From: Microbacterium paraoxydans
GTDB taxonomy: Bacteria > Actinomycetota > Actinomycetes > Actinomycetales > Microbacteriaceae
Reading direction: 5' to 3'
Assembly: GCF_020524545.1 (NCBI RefSeq)
Contig: NZ_JAIVLG010000002.1
Location: 558,001-622,000, forward strand
DNA: 64,000 nucleotides
A program made the position numbers and the translations under genes. The notes beneath the pieces were generated by a model that ran no database searches, was not told the DNA's origin, and saw only the letters and a program-made list of their open reading frames with translations. This document shows positions 1 to 8,727 of the stretch, piece by piece (position 1 is the stretch's first letter; the number at the start of each line of letters is the position of its first letter).

Positions 1-5
1 ACCTC

Positions 6-644
6 ATGGCCTTCCTCACACGTCGTGCGGACGACATCCTCGAACTCACCCGCGATCACCTCGTCGTCGTCCTGATCTCGGTCGCACTGGCAGCGATCAT
101 CGGGGTCGGTCTCGGCATCCTGGTGCGTGACCGGCGCATCGCCCGCACCAGCGTCCTCACGGCGGCGGCCGTCGCCATCACGATCCCCTCACTCGCCCTT
201 CTCGCTCTCCTGAGCCCGGTGCTCGGTCTCGGCTGGCTTCCGACCGTCGTCGCGCTGGTCTTCTACTCCCTGCTCCCCGTAGTCCGAAACACGGTCGTGG
301 GGCTGCGCGAAGTGCCCGTCTCGGTGCTCGAGTCGGCGCGAGGCATGGGTCTGGGCGCGACGCGCATCCTGTTCACCGTCCAGCTCCCGATCGCCTGGCC
401 GGTCATCATGACCGGCATCCGCATCGCCGCACAGCTCACGGTCGGCATCGCGGCGATCGCCGCCTACGTCGCCGGCCCCGGGCTCGGCGAGTACATCTTC
501 AAGGGGCTGAGCTCGCTCGGCTCGAAGAACGCGCTCAACTATGCGCTCACCGGCACCGTCGCCGTGATCCTGCTCGCTCTCCTCCTCGACGGCATCCTCG
601 TGCTCATCGCCCGCCTCACCACCTCAAGGGGTCTCCGTGCCTGA
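6..644 (+). CDS. Quaternary-amine ABC transporter permease
   Basis: This is a membrane subunit of an OpuB/ProW-type importer for choline, betaine or carnitine-like solutes, acting in the cytoplasmic membrane. The 212-residue product has about five to six hydrophobic segments and the permease coupling loop with ESARGMG near residue 110, which docks on the ATPase. Its length fits stand-alone OpuBB-type permeases, so the ATG at 6 is plausible, but only five bases precede it and an upstream start cannot be excluded. Its end overlaps the ATPase gene by 8 nt, so the two are translationally coupled. The second permease at 1677 is a paralogue, so the importer is a heterodimer. The family call is firm and the substrate is inferred. 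Confidence 0.85.
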   Translation: MAFLTRRADDILELTRDHLVVVLISVALAAIIGVGLGILVRDRRIARTSVLTAAAVAITIPSLALLALLSPVLGLGWLPTVVALVFYSLLPVVRNTVVGLREVPVSVLESARGMGLGATRILFTVQLPIAWPVIMTGIRIAAQLTVGIAAIAAYVAGPGLGEYIFKGLSSLGSKNALNYALTGTVAVILLALLLDGILVLIARLTTSRGLRA

Positions 645-1674
645 CATCACCACGAACACCGGCGTTCTCTCCTCGCTCGCGGCCCAGCAGGGCGGAGTCG
701 ACATCGTGCTCGACCACATCACCAAGCAGTACCCGGGGCAGCAGTCGCCTGCTGTCGAAGACTTCTCGATGCGTGTGCAACCGGGCGAGCTGATCATGTT
801 CGTCGGTCCCAGCGGCTGCGGCAAGACGACGACCATGAAGATGATCAACCGCATCATCGAGCCGACATCGGGCTCCATCCGCATCAACGGCGACGATGTA
901 CTGTCTCTCGACGGCAACGAGCTTCGTCGGCACATCGGCTATGTCATCCAGCAGATCGGCCTGTTTCCGCACTTCACGATCGCCGAGAACATCGCGATCG
1001 TGCCGAAGCTCCTCGGGTGGTCGAAGTCGCGGATCGCCGACCGCGTCGATGAGCTGCTGCGCACCGTGCAGCTCGACCCCGGCACGTTCGCACAGCGCTA
1101 TCCGCGGCAGTTGTCGGGCGGTCAGCAGCAGCGGGTCGGCGTCGCCAGAGCGCTCGCCGCTGACCCGCCCGTCATGCTCATGGATGAGCCCTTCGGAGCC
1201 ACCGATCCGATCACGCGCGAGAAGCTGCAGGCGGAGTTCCTCCGGCTCCAGGCCGAGATCGGCAAGACGATCATCTTCGTCACGCACGACTTCGAAGAGG
1301 CGATCCGGATGGGCGATCGCATCGCCGTGCTCAGCGAGCGGAGTCGGATCGAGCAATTCGACACCCCGGCTCGCATCCTCGCGGAACCTGCCAACGACTA
1401 CGTGCGCTCGTTCATCGGCGAGGGGGCTGCACTCAAACGCCTCGCTCTCATCCCCGTCAGCGATGCCCGGATCGGGTCTGCAGACGCGACCGCGCCGGCA
1501 GCGACCGTCGGCGAGCAGGCCTCCCTCCGTGAGGCACTCGACACGCTCGTCGTCACAGGCGCACCACGGGTCAACGTGACGCGTGGCGGGGAGGTCGTCG
1601 GCTCGATCGATCAGGCGGCGATCTCCGCTGCGCTCGGCCTCGAGGGTCCCGCCCGTCGACACGAGGAGGCCTGA
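637..1674 (+). CDS. Quaternary-amine ABC transporter ATP-binding protein
   Basis: This is the cytoplasmic ATPase that powers uptake through the two flanking permeases. The 345-residue protein shows a Walker A motif (GPSGCGKTT near residue 60), a Q-loop, the signature LSGGQQQRVGVARAL, a Walker B motif ending LMDEPFGATDP and the switch histidine in VTHDFEEA. After the nucleotide-binding domain an extension of about 100 residues resembles a CBS-type sensor, as in OpuA/OpuC ATPases that respond to ionic strength, but only one convincing repeat is visible. It starts with GTG inside the end of the upstream permease gene and ends 2 nt before the next permease. The family assignment is secure. Osmotic gating is not shown by the sequence. 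Confidence 0.92.
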   Translation: MPDITTNTGVLSSLAAQQGGVDIVLDHITKQYPGQQSPAVEDFSMRVQPGELIMFVGPSGCGKTTTMKMINRIIEPTSGSIRINGDDVLSLDGNELRRHIGYVIQQIGLFPHFTIAENIAIVPKLLGWSKSRIADRVDELLRTVQLDPGTFAQRYPRQLSGGQQQRVGVARALAADPPVMLMDEPFGATDPITREKLQAEFLRLQAEIGKTIIFVTHDFEEAIRMGDRIAVLSERSRIEQFDTPARILAEPANDYVRSFIGEGAALKRLALIPVSDARIGSADATAPAATVGEQASLREALDTLVVTGAPRVNVTRGGEVVGSIDQAAISAALGLEGPARRHEEA

Positions 1675-1676
1675 TC

Positions 1677-2468
1677 ATGACCGGCCCACAGGTGGTCCCC
1701 TCCGCGACCACGGTGCTGCAGACCCAGAGCGTCCGGCGCCGAGGGATGCCTGTGCTGCTGCGCCGGATGATGCCGCTGATCGTCGTCGCCGCCGTGCTCC
1801 TGCTCACCTACGCCTGGGTGGCCGGTCTGGAGCTCGATTCGATCGAGCAGCGCACGCTCAACGCCGACTACATCACGTCGCGGATCGGGGAGCATCTCCT
1901 GCTCTCGATCATCGCATCGGTGCTTGTCGCTGTGACCGCCATCCCGGCGGGGATCGCGGTGAGTCGATCGCGCTCGAAGGTGTTCCGCGGCATCGTGATC
2001 GGCATCGCCAACATCGGGCAGGCGACTCCGGCCATCGGCGTCGTGATCCTGCTCGCGATCGTCTGGCAGACGGGCTTCACCACCGCCCTCCTCGCCCTCG
2101 TCATCTATTCGTTCCTGCCTGTGCTGCAGAACACGATCGCCGGGCTCGCGCAGGTCGACCCGAACATCCGCGAATCGGCGAGGGGGATGGGGATGACGCC
2201 CGCTCAAGTGCTCCGCCGGGTCGAGCTCCCACTCGCGTCACCGGTCATCCTCGCCGGCCTTCGCACCGCCCTCGTCTTTGCGGTCGGAGTGGCCACCGTC
2301 GCGACGTTCATCAACGCCGGTGGCCTCGGCGACATGATCATCAACGGACTCAAACTGCAGCGGTACCCCGTTCTCGTCGTCGGGGCGGTCCTCGTCGCCG
2401 CGATCGCCGTGCTCATCGACTGGGCGGCCGGTGTGGTGGAAGACATCGTGCGCCCCAAGGGCCTCTGA
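1677..2468 (+). CDS. Quaternary-amine ABC transporter permease (second)
   Basis: This is the second membrane-spanning subunit of the importer, with 263 residues. A charged N-terminal segment precedes six or so hydrophobic helices, and the coupling-loop motif ESARGMGMTPAQVL lies near residue 170. It is longer at the N terminus than the first permease and shares the PNIRESARGMG-type loop, so the pair probably forms a heterodimeric channel. The ATG follows the ATPase stop by 2 nt. The binding-protein gene begins 32 nt downstream with its own ribosome-binding site (GAAAGGAAA), as expected for a component needed in excess. Confidence 0.88.
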   Translation: MTGPQVVPSATTVLQTQSVRRRGMPVLLRRMMPLIVVAAVLLLTYAWVAGLELDSIEQRTLNADYITSRIGEHLLLSIIASVLVAVTAIPAGIAVSRSRSKVFRGIVIGIANIGQATPAIGVVILLAIVWQTGFTTALLALVIYSFLPVLQNTIAGLAQVDPNIRESARGMGMTPAQVLRRVELPLASPVILAGLRTALVFAVGVATVATFINAGGLGDMIINGLKLQRYPVLVVGAVLVAAIAVLIDWAAGVVEDIVRPKGL

Positions 2469-2500
2469 AAACCCTCGCTCCCTTCCCGAAAGGAAACGCA

Positions 2501-3442
2501 ATGAAATCCCGTACCATCGCATCCGTCTCGCTTGCGGCGCTCGCCGCCGGCGCGCTGGTCCTCACCGGTTGCTCCTCCAGCTCCACAGGAGGTGCCGGTG
2601 CCCAGGGTGACGAGCTCGACGGTCTCACCGGAGAGATCGGCTCCAAGGACTTCTCCGAGCAGTACATCCTCGCCTACATGACGGCTGAGCTGCTCAACGC
2701 GCATGGCGCCGACGTCGAGGCCAACACCAAGCTCGTCGGCTCCGCCAACGTGCGCCAGGCGCTCGAGAACGATCAGTTCCTCGGATACTGGGAGTACACC
2801 GGCACCTCCTGGATCACTTACAACGGCAACACCACGCCGGTGCAGGGGGCTGAAGCGCAGTTCGAGGCGGTCAAAGCGGCCGACGCGGAGAACGGCATCG
2901 CGTGGCTCGACCCCGCCCCGTTCAACAACACCTATGCCTTCGCGATCCGTCAGAGCGCGGCGGACGAGCTCGGCGTCGAGTCGCTGAGCGACGTCGTGGG
3001 CCTGCCCAGCGCCGACCAGACGTTCTGCATCGAGAGCGAGTTCTCGACGCGCGACGACGGCTGGCCCGGACTGAAGGAGGCCTACGGCTTCGACGCGCCG
3101 GACGCGAACGTCACGATGCTCGACACGGGTGTCATCTACACCGCGACCCAGAAGGGCGATGACTGCAACTTCGGCGAGGTGTTCCAGACCGACGGTCGCA
3201 TCCCGGCGCTCGACCTGGTCGTCATGGCCGACGACAAGGAGTTCTTCCCGAGCTACCAGGGTGGCTTCACGCTCAAGCAGACCACGCTCGACGAGTACCC
3301 GGCGATCGCCGATGTGCTGGCGAAGCTGAGCCCCCTGCTGACCACCGAGGTCATGCAGGAGCTCAACGCCAAGGCCGACGTCGACGGTGAGGACCCCGAA
3401 GACATCGCCATCGACTGGCTCGAGGAGCAGGGGCTCATCTGA
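2501..3442 (+). CDS. Glycine betaine/choline-type substrate-binding lipoprotein
   Basis: This is the extracytoplasmic receptor of the importer, an OpuAC/ProX-family protein of 313 residues. The N terminus is a lipoprotein signal peptide with the lipobox LTGC (Cys24), so it should be lipid-anchored outside the membrane. A Ser/Gly-rich linker follows, then the type F binding fold beginning GSKDFSEQYI, which is typical of choline/betaine receptors. The open frame extends far upstream to 1583, but the ATG at 2501 is chosen because it gives an intact signal peptide and has GAAAGGAAA just upstream. The stop shares one base with the next ATG (3442), tying the transporter directly to the catabolic genes. 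The ligand cannot be read from the sequence. Confidence 0.9.
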   Translation: MKSRTIASVSLAALAAGALVLTGCSSSSTGGAGAQGDELDGLTGEIGSKDFSEQYILAYMTAELLNAHGADVEANTKLVGSANVRQALENDQFLGYWEYTGTSWITYNGNTTPVQGAEAQFEAVKAADAENGIAWLDPAPFNNTYAFAIRQSAADELGVESLSDVVGLPSADQTFCIESEFSTRDDGWPGLKEAYGFDAPDANVTMLDTGVIYTATQKGDDCNFGEVFQTDGRIPALDLVVMADDKEFFPSYQGGFTLKQTTLDEYPAIADVLAKLSPLLTTEVMQELNAKADVDGEDPEDIAIDWLEEQGLI

Positions 3443-3978
3443 TGGCATCGACCCTTCAGCTCGGCGAGAGCTTCGTCGGCGACGGCGCGAACGCGGCGCA
3501 CATCAACACGGTGCTCGGACATCGCGAGGGCCCGGCGGGGACGGCGTGGGCAACGGCCCTCGCCGGCCCCAGCCACGGGCACGTCCCCTTCGTAGCGGTG
3601 CTTCGCCCATCCCTCCCGGTCAAGCCGATGACACTGTTCGTCACCAAGGCCGCCCCGGCGAGCGACGAGCACGGGCTCCTGATCTGGGGGCCCGCGCAGG
3701 CGGGCGTCGCGGCCGGTGTCGCGGACGCCGTCGCCGACGGTGTGATCGCCCGTGAGGCCGCGGACACGCACGCGCTCATCGCGGCGGTGTGGGTGAATCC
3801 TGCGGCCGACGACCCCGACGCGGTCTACCGGAACAACCGCGAAGCGACCCGAACCGCGCTCGCCAACGGGGCCGCCCGGCTCCCCGACCTCGACGAGGTG
3901 CTGGCAGCCCGTCACGAGCCGCGCAATCCCTTCTTCACTCCCTCCGTCTCGATCTCGAAGGACACGCACGACCGATGA
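3442..3978 (+). CDS. Formaldehyde-activating enzyme (Fae) family protein
   Basis: The 178-residue protein matches the Fae family. In methylotrophs and methanogens Fae condenses formaldehyde with tetrahydromethanopterin. Visible family features are GDG-x4-AHI (His20, aligned with the catalytic histidine of Fae), LPVKPMTLFV, WGPAQAGVA and the run VADAVADGVI. The aspartate usual after AHI is Asn22 here, and the YNYEAT-type stretch is altered to YRNNREAT. No tetrahydromethanopterin biosynthesis or methylotrophy gene is present in the window. It lies between the binding protein and a dehydrogenase with 1 and 4 nt overlaps, so it is co-translated with both. It may trap formaldehyde released from an N- or O-methyl substrate, or may handle another small aldehyde. 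Family confidence is high and the role is inferred. Confidence 0.85.
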   Translation: MASTLQLGESFVGDGANAAHINTVLGHREGPAGTAWATALAGPSHGHVPFVAVLRPSLPVKPMTLFVTKAAPASDEHGLLIWGPAQAGVAAGVADAVADGVIAREAADTHALIAAVWVNPAADDPDAVYRNNREATRTALANGAARLPDLDEVLAARHEPRNPFFTPSVSISKDTHDR

Positions 3979-4928
3979 GTTCCCCCACTCCTGTGCTCGA
4001 CCCCACCCACGTCGATACCCGGCCCACCGTCGGGTTCATCGGCCTCGGCAACATGGGCTCCGGCATGACCCGCAATCTTCAGGCTGCCGGCTTCCCGCTC
4101 GTGGTCACCGACCTCCGGCGTGAGTCGGCGGCGGAGTTGATCGACCGAGGCGCGCGCTGGGCGGACACGCCTCGGGACGTCGCATCGTCCAGCGACCTGG
4201 TGATCACGATGCTGCCGACGCCGAAGCACGTCGAGGCTGTGGCCACGGGGTCGGACGGACTGGTTGCCGGACTTGCGGACGGCGGCACCTGGATCGACAT
4301 GTCCACCTCGGTGCCCGACGTGCTCGACGCCGTTCGCGCGGCGACCACCGGACGCGACCTGCACCTGCTCGACGCCCCCGTCAGCGGGATGTCTGTGGGG
4401 GCCGCGAACGGCATGCTGCAGATCTTCGTGGGAGGCGCGACGGAGGACGTCGAGCGCCTGCGCCCCGTCTTCGAAGCTATGGGAGATCCGGAGCGGATCC
4501 TCCATGTGGGAGGACCCGGCGCGGGCTACGCGGTGAAGCTCATGATCAATCAGCTGTGGTTCTCGCATCTCGTCGCCACCGCCGAGGTGCTGTCGGTCGG
4601 TGTCGCGGCAGGGGTCGATCTCGGCGTCCTGCGTGATGCGCTCATCGCCAGTCCGGCGAACAGCACATTCGTCTCGCGTGATGTGCTCTCCATCCTCGAC
4701 CACGGGGACTACGACGAAGGCTTCGCCATCGCTCTCGCGTGCAAGGACCTGGGGCTCTCGGTCGATCTGGCCCGCTCGGTGGGCATGCCCGTGGAGCTGT
4801 CCTCGCTCGTCGAGCAGATCTTCCGCCGCGCCCGTGCGAGCTACGGCGACCGTGCGGGCGAGATGACACCGGTTCGCCTGTACGAAGACCTCCTCGGCCG
4901 CGATCTGCGTCGGGAGGTGGCCGCATGA
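3975..4928 (+). CDS. NAD(P)-dependent oxidoreductase, 3-hydroxyisobutyrate dehydrogenase family
   Basis: This is a beta-hydroxyacid dehydrogenase (GarR/MmsB family) of 317 residues, which oxidises a 3-hydroxyacid to a semialdehyde or the reverse. After an 18-residue lead it has the Rossmann motif VGFIGLGNMGSGM, the substrate signature DAPVSGMSVGAANG and the catalytic lysine in GYAVKLMINQLW (Lys188). The ATG at 3975 overlaps the Fae stop by 4 nt and is preferred to the much longer open frame starting at 3789. The aldehyde dehydrogenase gene overlaps its end by 4 nt, which suggests the semialdehyde product passes to that enzyme. The exact substrate (hydroxyisobutyrate, tartronate semialdehyde or other) cannot be decided. 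Confidence 0.85.
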   Translation: MSSPTPVLDPTHVDTRPTVGFIGLGNMGSGMTRNLQAAGFPLVVTDLRRESAAELIDRGARWADTPRDVASSSDLVITMLPTPKHVEAVATGSDGLVAGLADGGTWIDMSTSVPDVLDAVRAATTGRDLHLLDAPVSGMSVGAANGMLQIFVGGATEDVERLRPVFEAMGDPERILHVGGPGAGYAVKLMINQLWFSHLVATAEVLSVGVAAGVDLGVLRDALIASPANSTFVSRDVLSILDHGDYDEGFAIALACKDLGLSVDLARSVGMPVELSSLVEQIFRRARASYGDRAGEMTPVRLYEDLLGRDLRREVAA

Positions 4929-6397
4929 GCGCCCTTCGGGAGAGCGAGGTCATCGCTTCCGTCCCCACCGGTCTGCTGATCGGCGGGGAGTGGCGTTCCG
5001 CCGGATCCGGTCGCACCTTCGAGGTCCACGACCCGTCGAACGGCGAGGTGCTTGCCGAGGTCGCCGATGCGACCCCGGAGGACGGCATGGCCGCACTCGA
5101 TGCGGCGGCGGCGGCCCAAGCCGGCTGGGCGGATACCGCGCCCCGTGTCCGTGGTGAGATCCTGCGCCGTGCCTTCGAGCTCGTGACCGCCCGCGCCGAG
5201 GACTTCGCGCTGGTCATGACGCTCGAGATGGGGAAGCCCCTCGCCGAGTCACGGGCCGAGGTGGCGTATGGTGCCGAGTTCCTGCGCTGGTTCTCGGAGG
5301 AGGCACCGCGCATCTCCGGGCGCTACGCGACCGCGCCGGACGGTCGGAACCGGCTGCTGGTCGCCAAGCGGCCGGTCGGACCGAGCCTGCTCATCACTCC
5401 CTGGAACTTCCCGCTCGCGATGGCGACGCGCAAAGTCGCTCCCGCGCTCGCGGCAGGCTGCACCGCGGTGCTCAAGCCGGCCGCGCTCACCCCTCTCACG
5501 GCGCTGCTCTTCGCCGAGATGCTGCGCGAGGCCGGTGTGCCGGACGGGGTCGTGAACGTCATTCCGACGAGCCGCGCCGGCGCGGTCACAGGGCCGCTCC
5601 TCACCGATCCGCGACTGCGCAAGCTCTCGTTCACCGGGTCGACCGAGGTCGGACGCCGCTTGATCGCCGATGCTGCGCATCAAGTGCTGCGTGTGTCGAT
5701 GGAGCTCGGCGGCAACGCGCCATTCCTCGTCTTCGAGGACGCTGATATCGATGCGGCCGTGGAGGGCGCGCTCCTGGCGAAATTGCGCAACGGCGGCGAG
5801 GCGTGCGTCGCGGCGAACCGATTCCTGGTCCACGAGAGTGTGGCGGACGACTTCACCTCGCGCCTGGTCGAGCGCATGGCCGGCTATGTGAACACGCGCG
5901 GCACCGATCCGGCCTCGACGCTCGGCCCCCTCGTTGACGAGTCGACCCGCGAAAAGGTCGCAGAGCTGGTCTCCGGAGCGATCGAAGACGGTGCACGAGT
6001 CGCGCTCGGCGGCAGTGTTCCCTCGGGTCGTGGGTACTTCTATCCCGCGACCGTGCTCGTCGACGTACCGCACGACGCCCGCATCCTGCGGGAGGAGATC
6101 TTCGGGCCGGTGGCACCGATCACGACCTTCCACGACGAGGACGAAGCGGTGCGCCTCGCGAATGCGAGCGAGTACGGACTGGTGTGCTTCGCGTACACGC
6201 GTGACCTGAACCGAGGCCTCCGCCTCGCCGAACGGCTCGAGACCGGGATGTTCGGTCTGAACACTGGTCTCGTCTCGAATCCGGCAGCGCCCTTCGGTGG
6301 CGTCAAGCAGTCGGGAATCGGGCGCGAAGGCGGGCTCGAGGGCATCGACGAGTATCTCGAGACCACCTACATCGGCATCGCCGACCCCTTCGCCTGA
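4925..6397 (+). CDS. NAD(P)-dependent aldehyde dehydrogenase (succinate-semialdehyde type)
   Basis: This 490-residue cytoplasmic enzyme oxidises an aldehyde to an acid. It has TPWNFPLAMATRKVAPALAA (coenzyme site), FTGSTEVG (Rossmann turn), the general base in MELGGNAP (Glu260), the nucleophile in GGEACVAANR (Cys294) and EEIFGPVAP. The overall pattern is closest to the GabD/SSADH subfamily, whose members accept succinate semialdehyde and related short aldehydes. The ATG at 4925 overlaps the preceding stop by 4 nt. It is the natural partner of the upstream dehydrogenase in a two-step alcohol to aldehyde to acid oxidation. Family is certain and substrate is inferred. Confidence 0.9.
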   Translation: MSALRESEVIASVPTGLLIGGEWRSAGSGRTFEVHDPSNGEVLAEVADATPEDGMAALDAAAAAQAGWADTAPRVRGEILRRAFELVTARAEDFALVMTLEMGKPLAESRAEVAYGAEFLRWFSEEAPRISGRYATAPDGRNRLLVAKRPVGPSLLITPWNFPLAMATRKVAPALAAGCTAVLKPAALTPLTALLFAEMLREAGVPDGVVNVIPTSRAGAVTGPLLTDPRLRKLSFTGSTEVGRRLIADAAHQVLRVSMELGGNAPFLVFEDADIDAAVEGALLAKLRNGGEACVAANRFLVHESVADDFTSRLVERMAGYVNTRGTDPASTLGPLVDESTREKVAELVSGAIEDGARVALGGSVPSGRGYFYPATVLVDVPHDARILREEIFGPVAPITTFHDEDEAVRLANASEYGLVCFAYTRDLNRGLRLAERLETGMFGLNTGLVSNPAAPFGGVKQSGIGREGGLEGIDEYLETTYIGIADPFA

Positions 6398-6423
6398 ACG
6401 ACGCATTCCCTGAAGGAGCCCTT

Positions 6424-7200
6424 GTGCACATCACCGATTTCTCCCTCGATCACTTCTCCCTGCGGGGCAGGAGCGCGATCGTGACGGGAGGCAACACCGG
6501 CCTCGGCCAGGCGTTCACGCTCGCGCTCGCCAAGGCGGGAGCGGATGTCTTCATCCCGACGCTGTTCGATGACGGCGGCGAGACGGCGACACTGCTCACC
6601 GAGGTGGGGGCGGGCCACCGCGAGATGCGGGTCGACATCACCGAGGGCGGTGCACCGGCGCGGGTCGTCGAGGCCTGTGTCGACGCCTTCGGTGGCGTCG
6701 ACATCCTGGTCAACTCCGCCGGGATCAGCCGCATCGCCGATGTCACCGCGTTCGGACGGGAGCAATGGGATCCGATGGTCGCCGTCAATCTCACCGCGGC
6801 ATTCGAGATGTCGCACGAGGCCGCCAAGCGGATGATTCCGCAGGGCTCGGGCAAGATCATCAACATCGCGTCGCTCTTCGCCTTCCTCGGCGGTCTCGGC
6901 TCGCCTGCATACGCGGCGACCAAGCACGGCATCGCCGGTCTCACCAAGGCGTATGCGGACGAACTCGGGGGCCATGGCATCCAGGTCAATGCGATCGCGC
7001 CCGGCTATTTCAACACCCCCATCACCGAGGAGTCCCGCTCCGACCCGGGGGCGAACCAGCGCATCGTCGACCACACACCCGCGGGGAGGTGGGGGGACGT
7101 CGCCGACCTGATGGGGGCGACGGTCTTCCTCGCGAGCCCCGCTTCCGACTTCGTCAACGGGCACGTGCTGTCCGTCGACGGCGGCTATCTGGTGCGCTGA
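6424..7200 (+). CDS. Short-chain dehydrogenase/reductase (KduD-like)
   Basis: This is a 258-residue classical SDR that moves hydride between NAD(P) and a secondary alcohol or ketone. It shows the cofactor motif TGGNTGLGQA near residue 21, NSAG, the catalytic Ser in NIASLFAF and Y-x3-K (Tyr163, Lys167). The opening FSLRGRSAIVTGGNTGLG and the PTLFDDG segment resemble 2-dehydro-3-deoxy-D-gluconate 5-dehydrogenases (KduD), which points to a polyol or sugar-acid substrate. The start is GTG behind GAAGGAGCC, 26 nt after the aldehyde dehydrogenase. It belongs to the same operon, and a substrate with vicinal hydroxyls would fit the kinase at the end of the unit. Confidence 0.87.
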   Translation: MHITDFSLDHFSLRGRSAIVTGGNTGLGQAFTLALAKAGADVFIPTLFDDGGETATLLTEVGAGHREMRVDITEGGAPARVVEACVDAFGGVDILVNSAGISRIADVTAFGREQWDPMVAVNLTAAFEMSHEAAKRMIPQGSGKIINIASLFAFLGGLGSPAYAATKHGIAGLTKAYADELGGHGIQVNAIAPGYFNTPITEESRSDPGANQRIVDHTPAGRWGDVADLMGATVFLASPASDFVNGHVLSVDGGYLVR

Positions 7201-7242
7201 CCGCGGCGCTCGAAACCTCACAACGAACAGGACACATTCCCC

Positions 7243-8727
7243 ATGGTTGCTTCACGATCAGCGCTCTCCCGCGAGGAGATCGTCGCCCGGCTGCAGGAGA
7301 TCCTCGGAACGGACCAGGTCGAGACCGACACGCAGGCGCTGCGCGAGGCGAGCGTCGACCGTTTCAAGAAGTTCACGTCGGTGCACGGGATCTACGACGG
7401 ACCGATCCCCGCGGCCATCGCTTACGCCCGCTCGACCGCGGAGGTGTCGGCGATCCTCGCGTTCGCGCAGGAGAACGTCATCAACATCGTCCCGCGGACG
7501 GGACGCACCGCGACCGAGGGCGGGCTGGAGACGATCGTTGAGGACTCGATCGTGCTCGACGGCTCGCGCATGGACGCCATCGTCGAGATCGATCCCGTCG
7601 ACATGATGGTGACCGCGCAATGCGGTGTGCCCTTGCAACTGCTCGAGGACACCCTGCGGGCACGAGGTCTCACCACAGGGCATTCACCGCAGTCCAAGCC
7701 GCTCGCGCAGATGGGCGGGCTGGTCGCCACGCGGTCGATCGGACAGTTCTCCACTCTGTACGGCGGAATCGAGGACATGGTGGTGGGGCTCGAGGCGGTG
7801 CTGCCGGGTGGCGAGGTCGTGCGCGTCAAGAACGTCCCGCGCCGGGCCGCCGGGCCCGACATCCGGCACATCCTGATCGGCAACGAGGGCGCCCTGGCCG
7901 TTATCACCGAAGTGACCGTCAAGGTGTTCACCTACCAGCCCGAGAACAACCGATTCCTCGGCTACCTCGTCGATTCGCTGCCCGCAGGGGTCGCCGGTCT
8001 CCGGGAGATCATCGTCGCCGGCTATCGCCCGTCGGTGGCGCGAGCCTACTCGGAGGAGGATGCGGCCCAGCATTTCGCGCACTTCGCTGAGGGAAAGGCT
8101 GTGGTCGTCGTCGTGGCGGAGGGGCCGCAGGGCATCGCCGACGCCACTGCCGCGGGGATCGAGGAGATCTTCTCCGGTATCCCGCATGAGAAGGTCGATC
8201 CCGGAGTCATCGAGAACTGGTTCGACAACCTCAACTGGGGGCAGGACAAGATCGACGCGGAGAAACGCGAGATGCTCGAGAAGGCGCACCTCGGCTACAC
8301 CACGGAGGTGTCGATCGACTGGTCGGGCGTGGAAGAGCTCTTCGACTCGGTGATGCGGCGCGCGCGCACGGAGTTCCCGCGCGCGGCGGATCTCACGATG
8401 CTCGGCGCGCACTCCTCCCACAGCTATCAGACGGGAACGAATCTCTACTTCGTGTACGACTACGACATCGCCTGCGCGCCGCGCGAGGAGATCACGGAGT
8501 ATCACGAGCCGCTCAACGCGATCGTCGTCGAGGAAGCCCTGCGCCTGGGCGGGTCGATGGTGCATCACCACGGCATCGGCAAGTACCGCACCCCGTGGAC
8601 GCACGAGGAGCACGGCAGCGCCTATCCGTTGCTGCGATTGCTGAAGGACGGCCTCGACCCGCGCGGGATCATGAATCGCGGAACCATCTACCCGTTGGAC
8701 GACGAGGAAGCGGGGCAGCTGAGGTGA
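7243..8727 (+). CDS. FAD-binding oxidase, alkyl-DHAP synthase/VAO-like
   Basis: This 494-residue flavoprotein of the vanillyl-alcohol-oxidase/PCMH superfamily has an N-terminal FAD domain (PRTGRTATEGG, TGHSPQSKPLAQMGG, GNEGALAVITE) and a C-terminal substrate domain. Near the end it has VHHHGIGKYR (His441-443), the triple-histidine motif known from alkyldihydroxyacetonephosphate synthase and related glycerol-ether or 2-hydroxyacid flavoenzymes. In this family the flavin oxidises a C-O bearing carbon. The ATG is 42 nt after the SDR stop and the end overlaps the kinase by 4 nt. The combination with an SDR and an FGGY kinase suggests a glycerol-like or sugar-alcohol substrate. It could be an oxidase, a dehydrogenase or a true ether-forming or ether-cleaving enzyme. 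Confidence 0.83.
   Translation: MVASRSALSREEIVARLQEILGTDQVETDTQALREASVDRFKKFTSVHGIYDGPIPAAIAYARSTAEVSAILAFAQENVINIVPRTGRTATEGGLETIVEDSIVLDGSRMDAIVEIDPVDMMVTAQCGVPLQLLEDTLRARGLTTGHSPQSKPLAQMGGLVATRSIGQFSTLYGGIEDMVVGLEAVLPGGEVVRVKNVPRRAAGPDIRHILIGNEGALAVITEVTVKVFTYQPENNRFLGYLVDSLPAGVAGLREIIVAGYRPSVARAYSEEDAAQHFAHFAEGKAVVVVVAEGPQGIADATAAGIEEIFSGIPHEKVDPGVIENWFDNLNWGQDKIDAEKREMLEKAHLGYTTEVSIDWSGVEELFDSVMRRARTEFPRAADLTMLGAHSSHSYQTGTNLYFVYDYDIACAPREEITEYHEPLNAIVVEEALRLGGSMVHHHGIGKYRTPWTHEEHGSAYPLLRLLKDGLDPRGIMNRGTIYPLDDEEAGQLR

Noticed and set aside
616..1662. Long minus-strand open frame opposite the ABC ATPase
   Set aside because: It is an antisense shadow produced by high GC. The plus-strand ATPase motifs are complete and this frame shows no domain.
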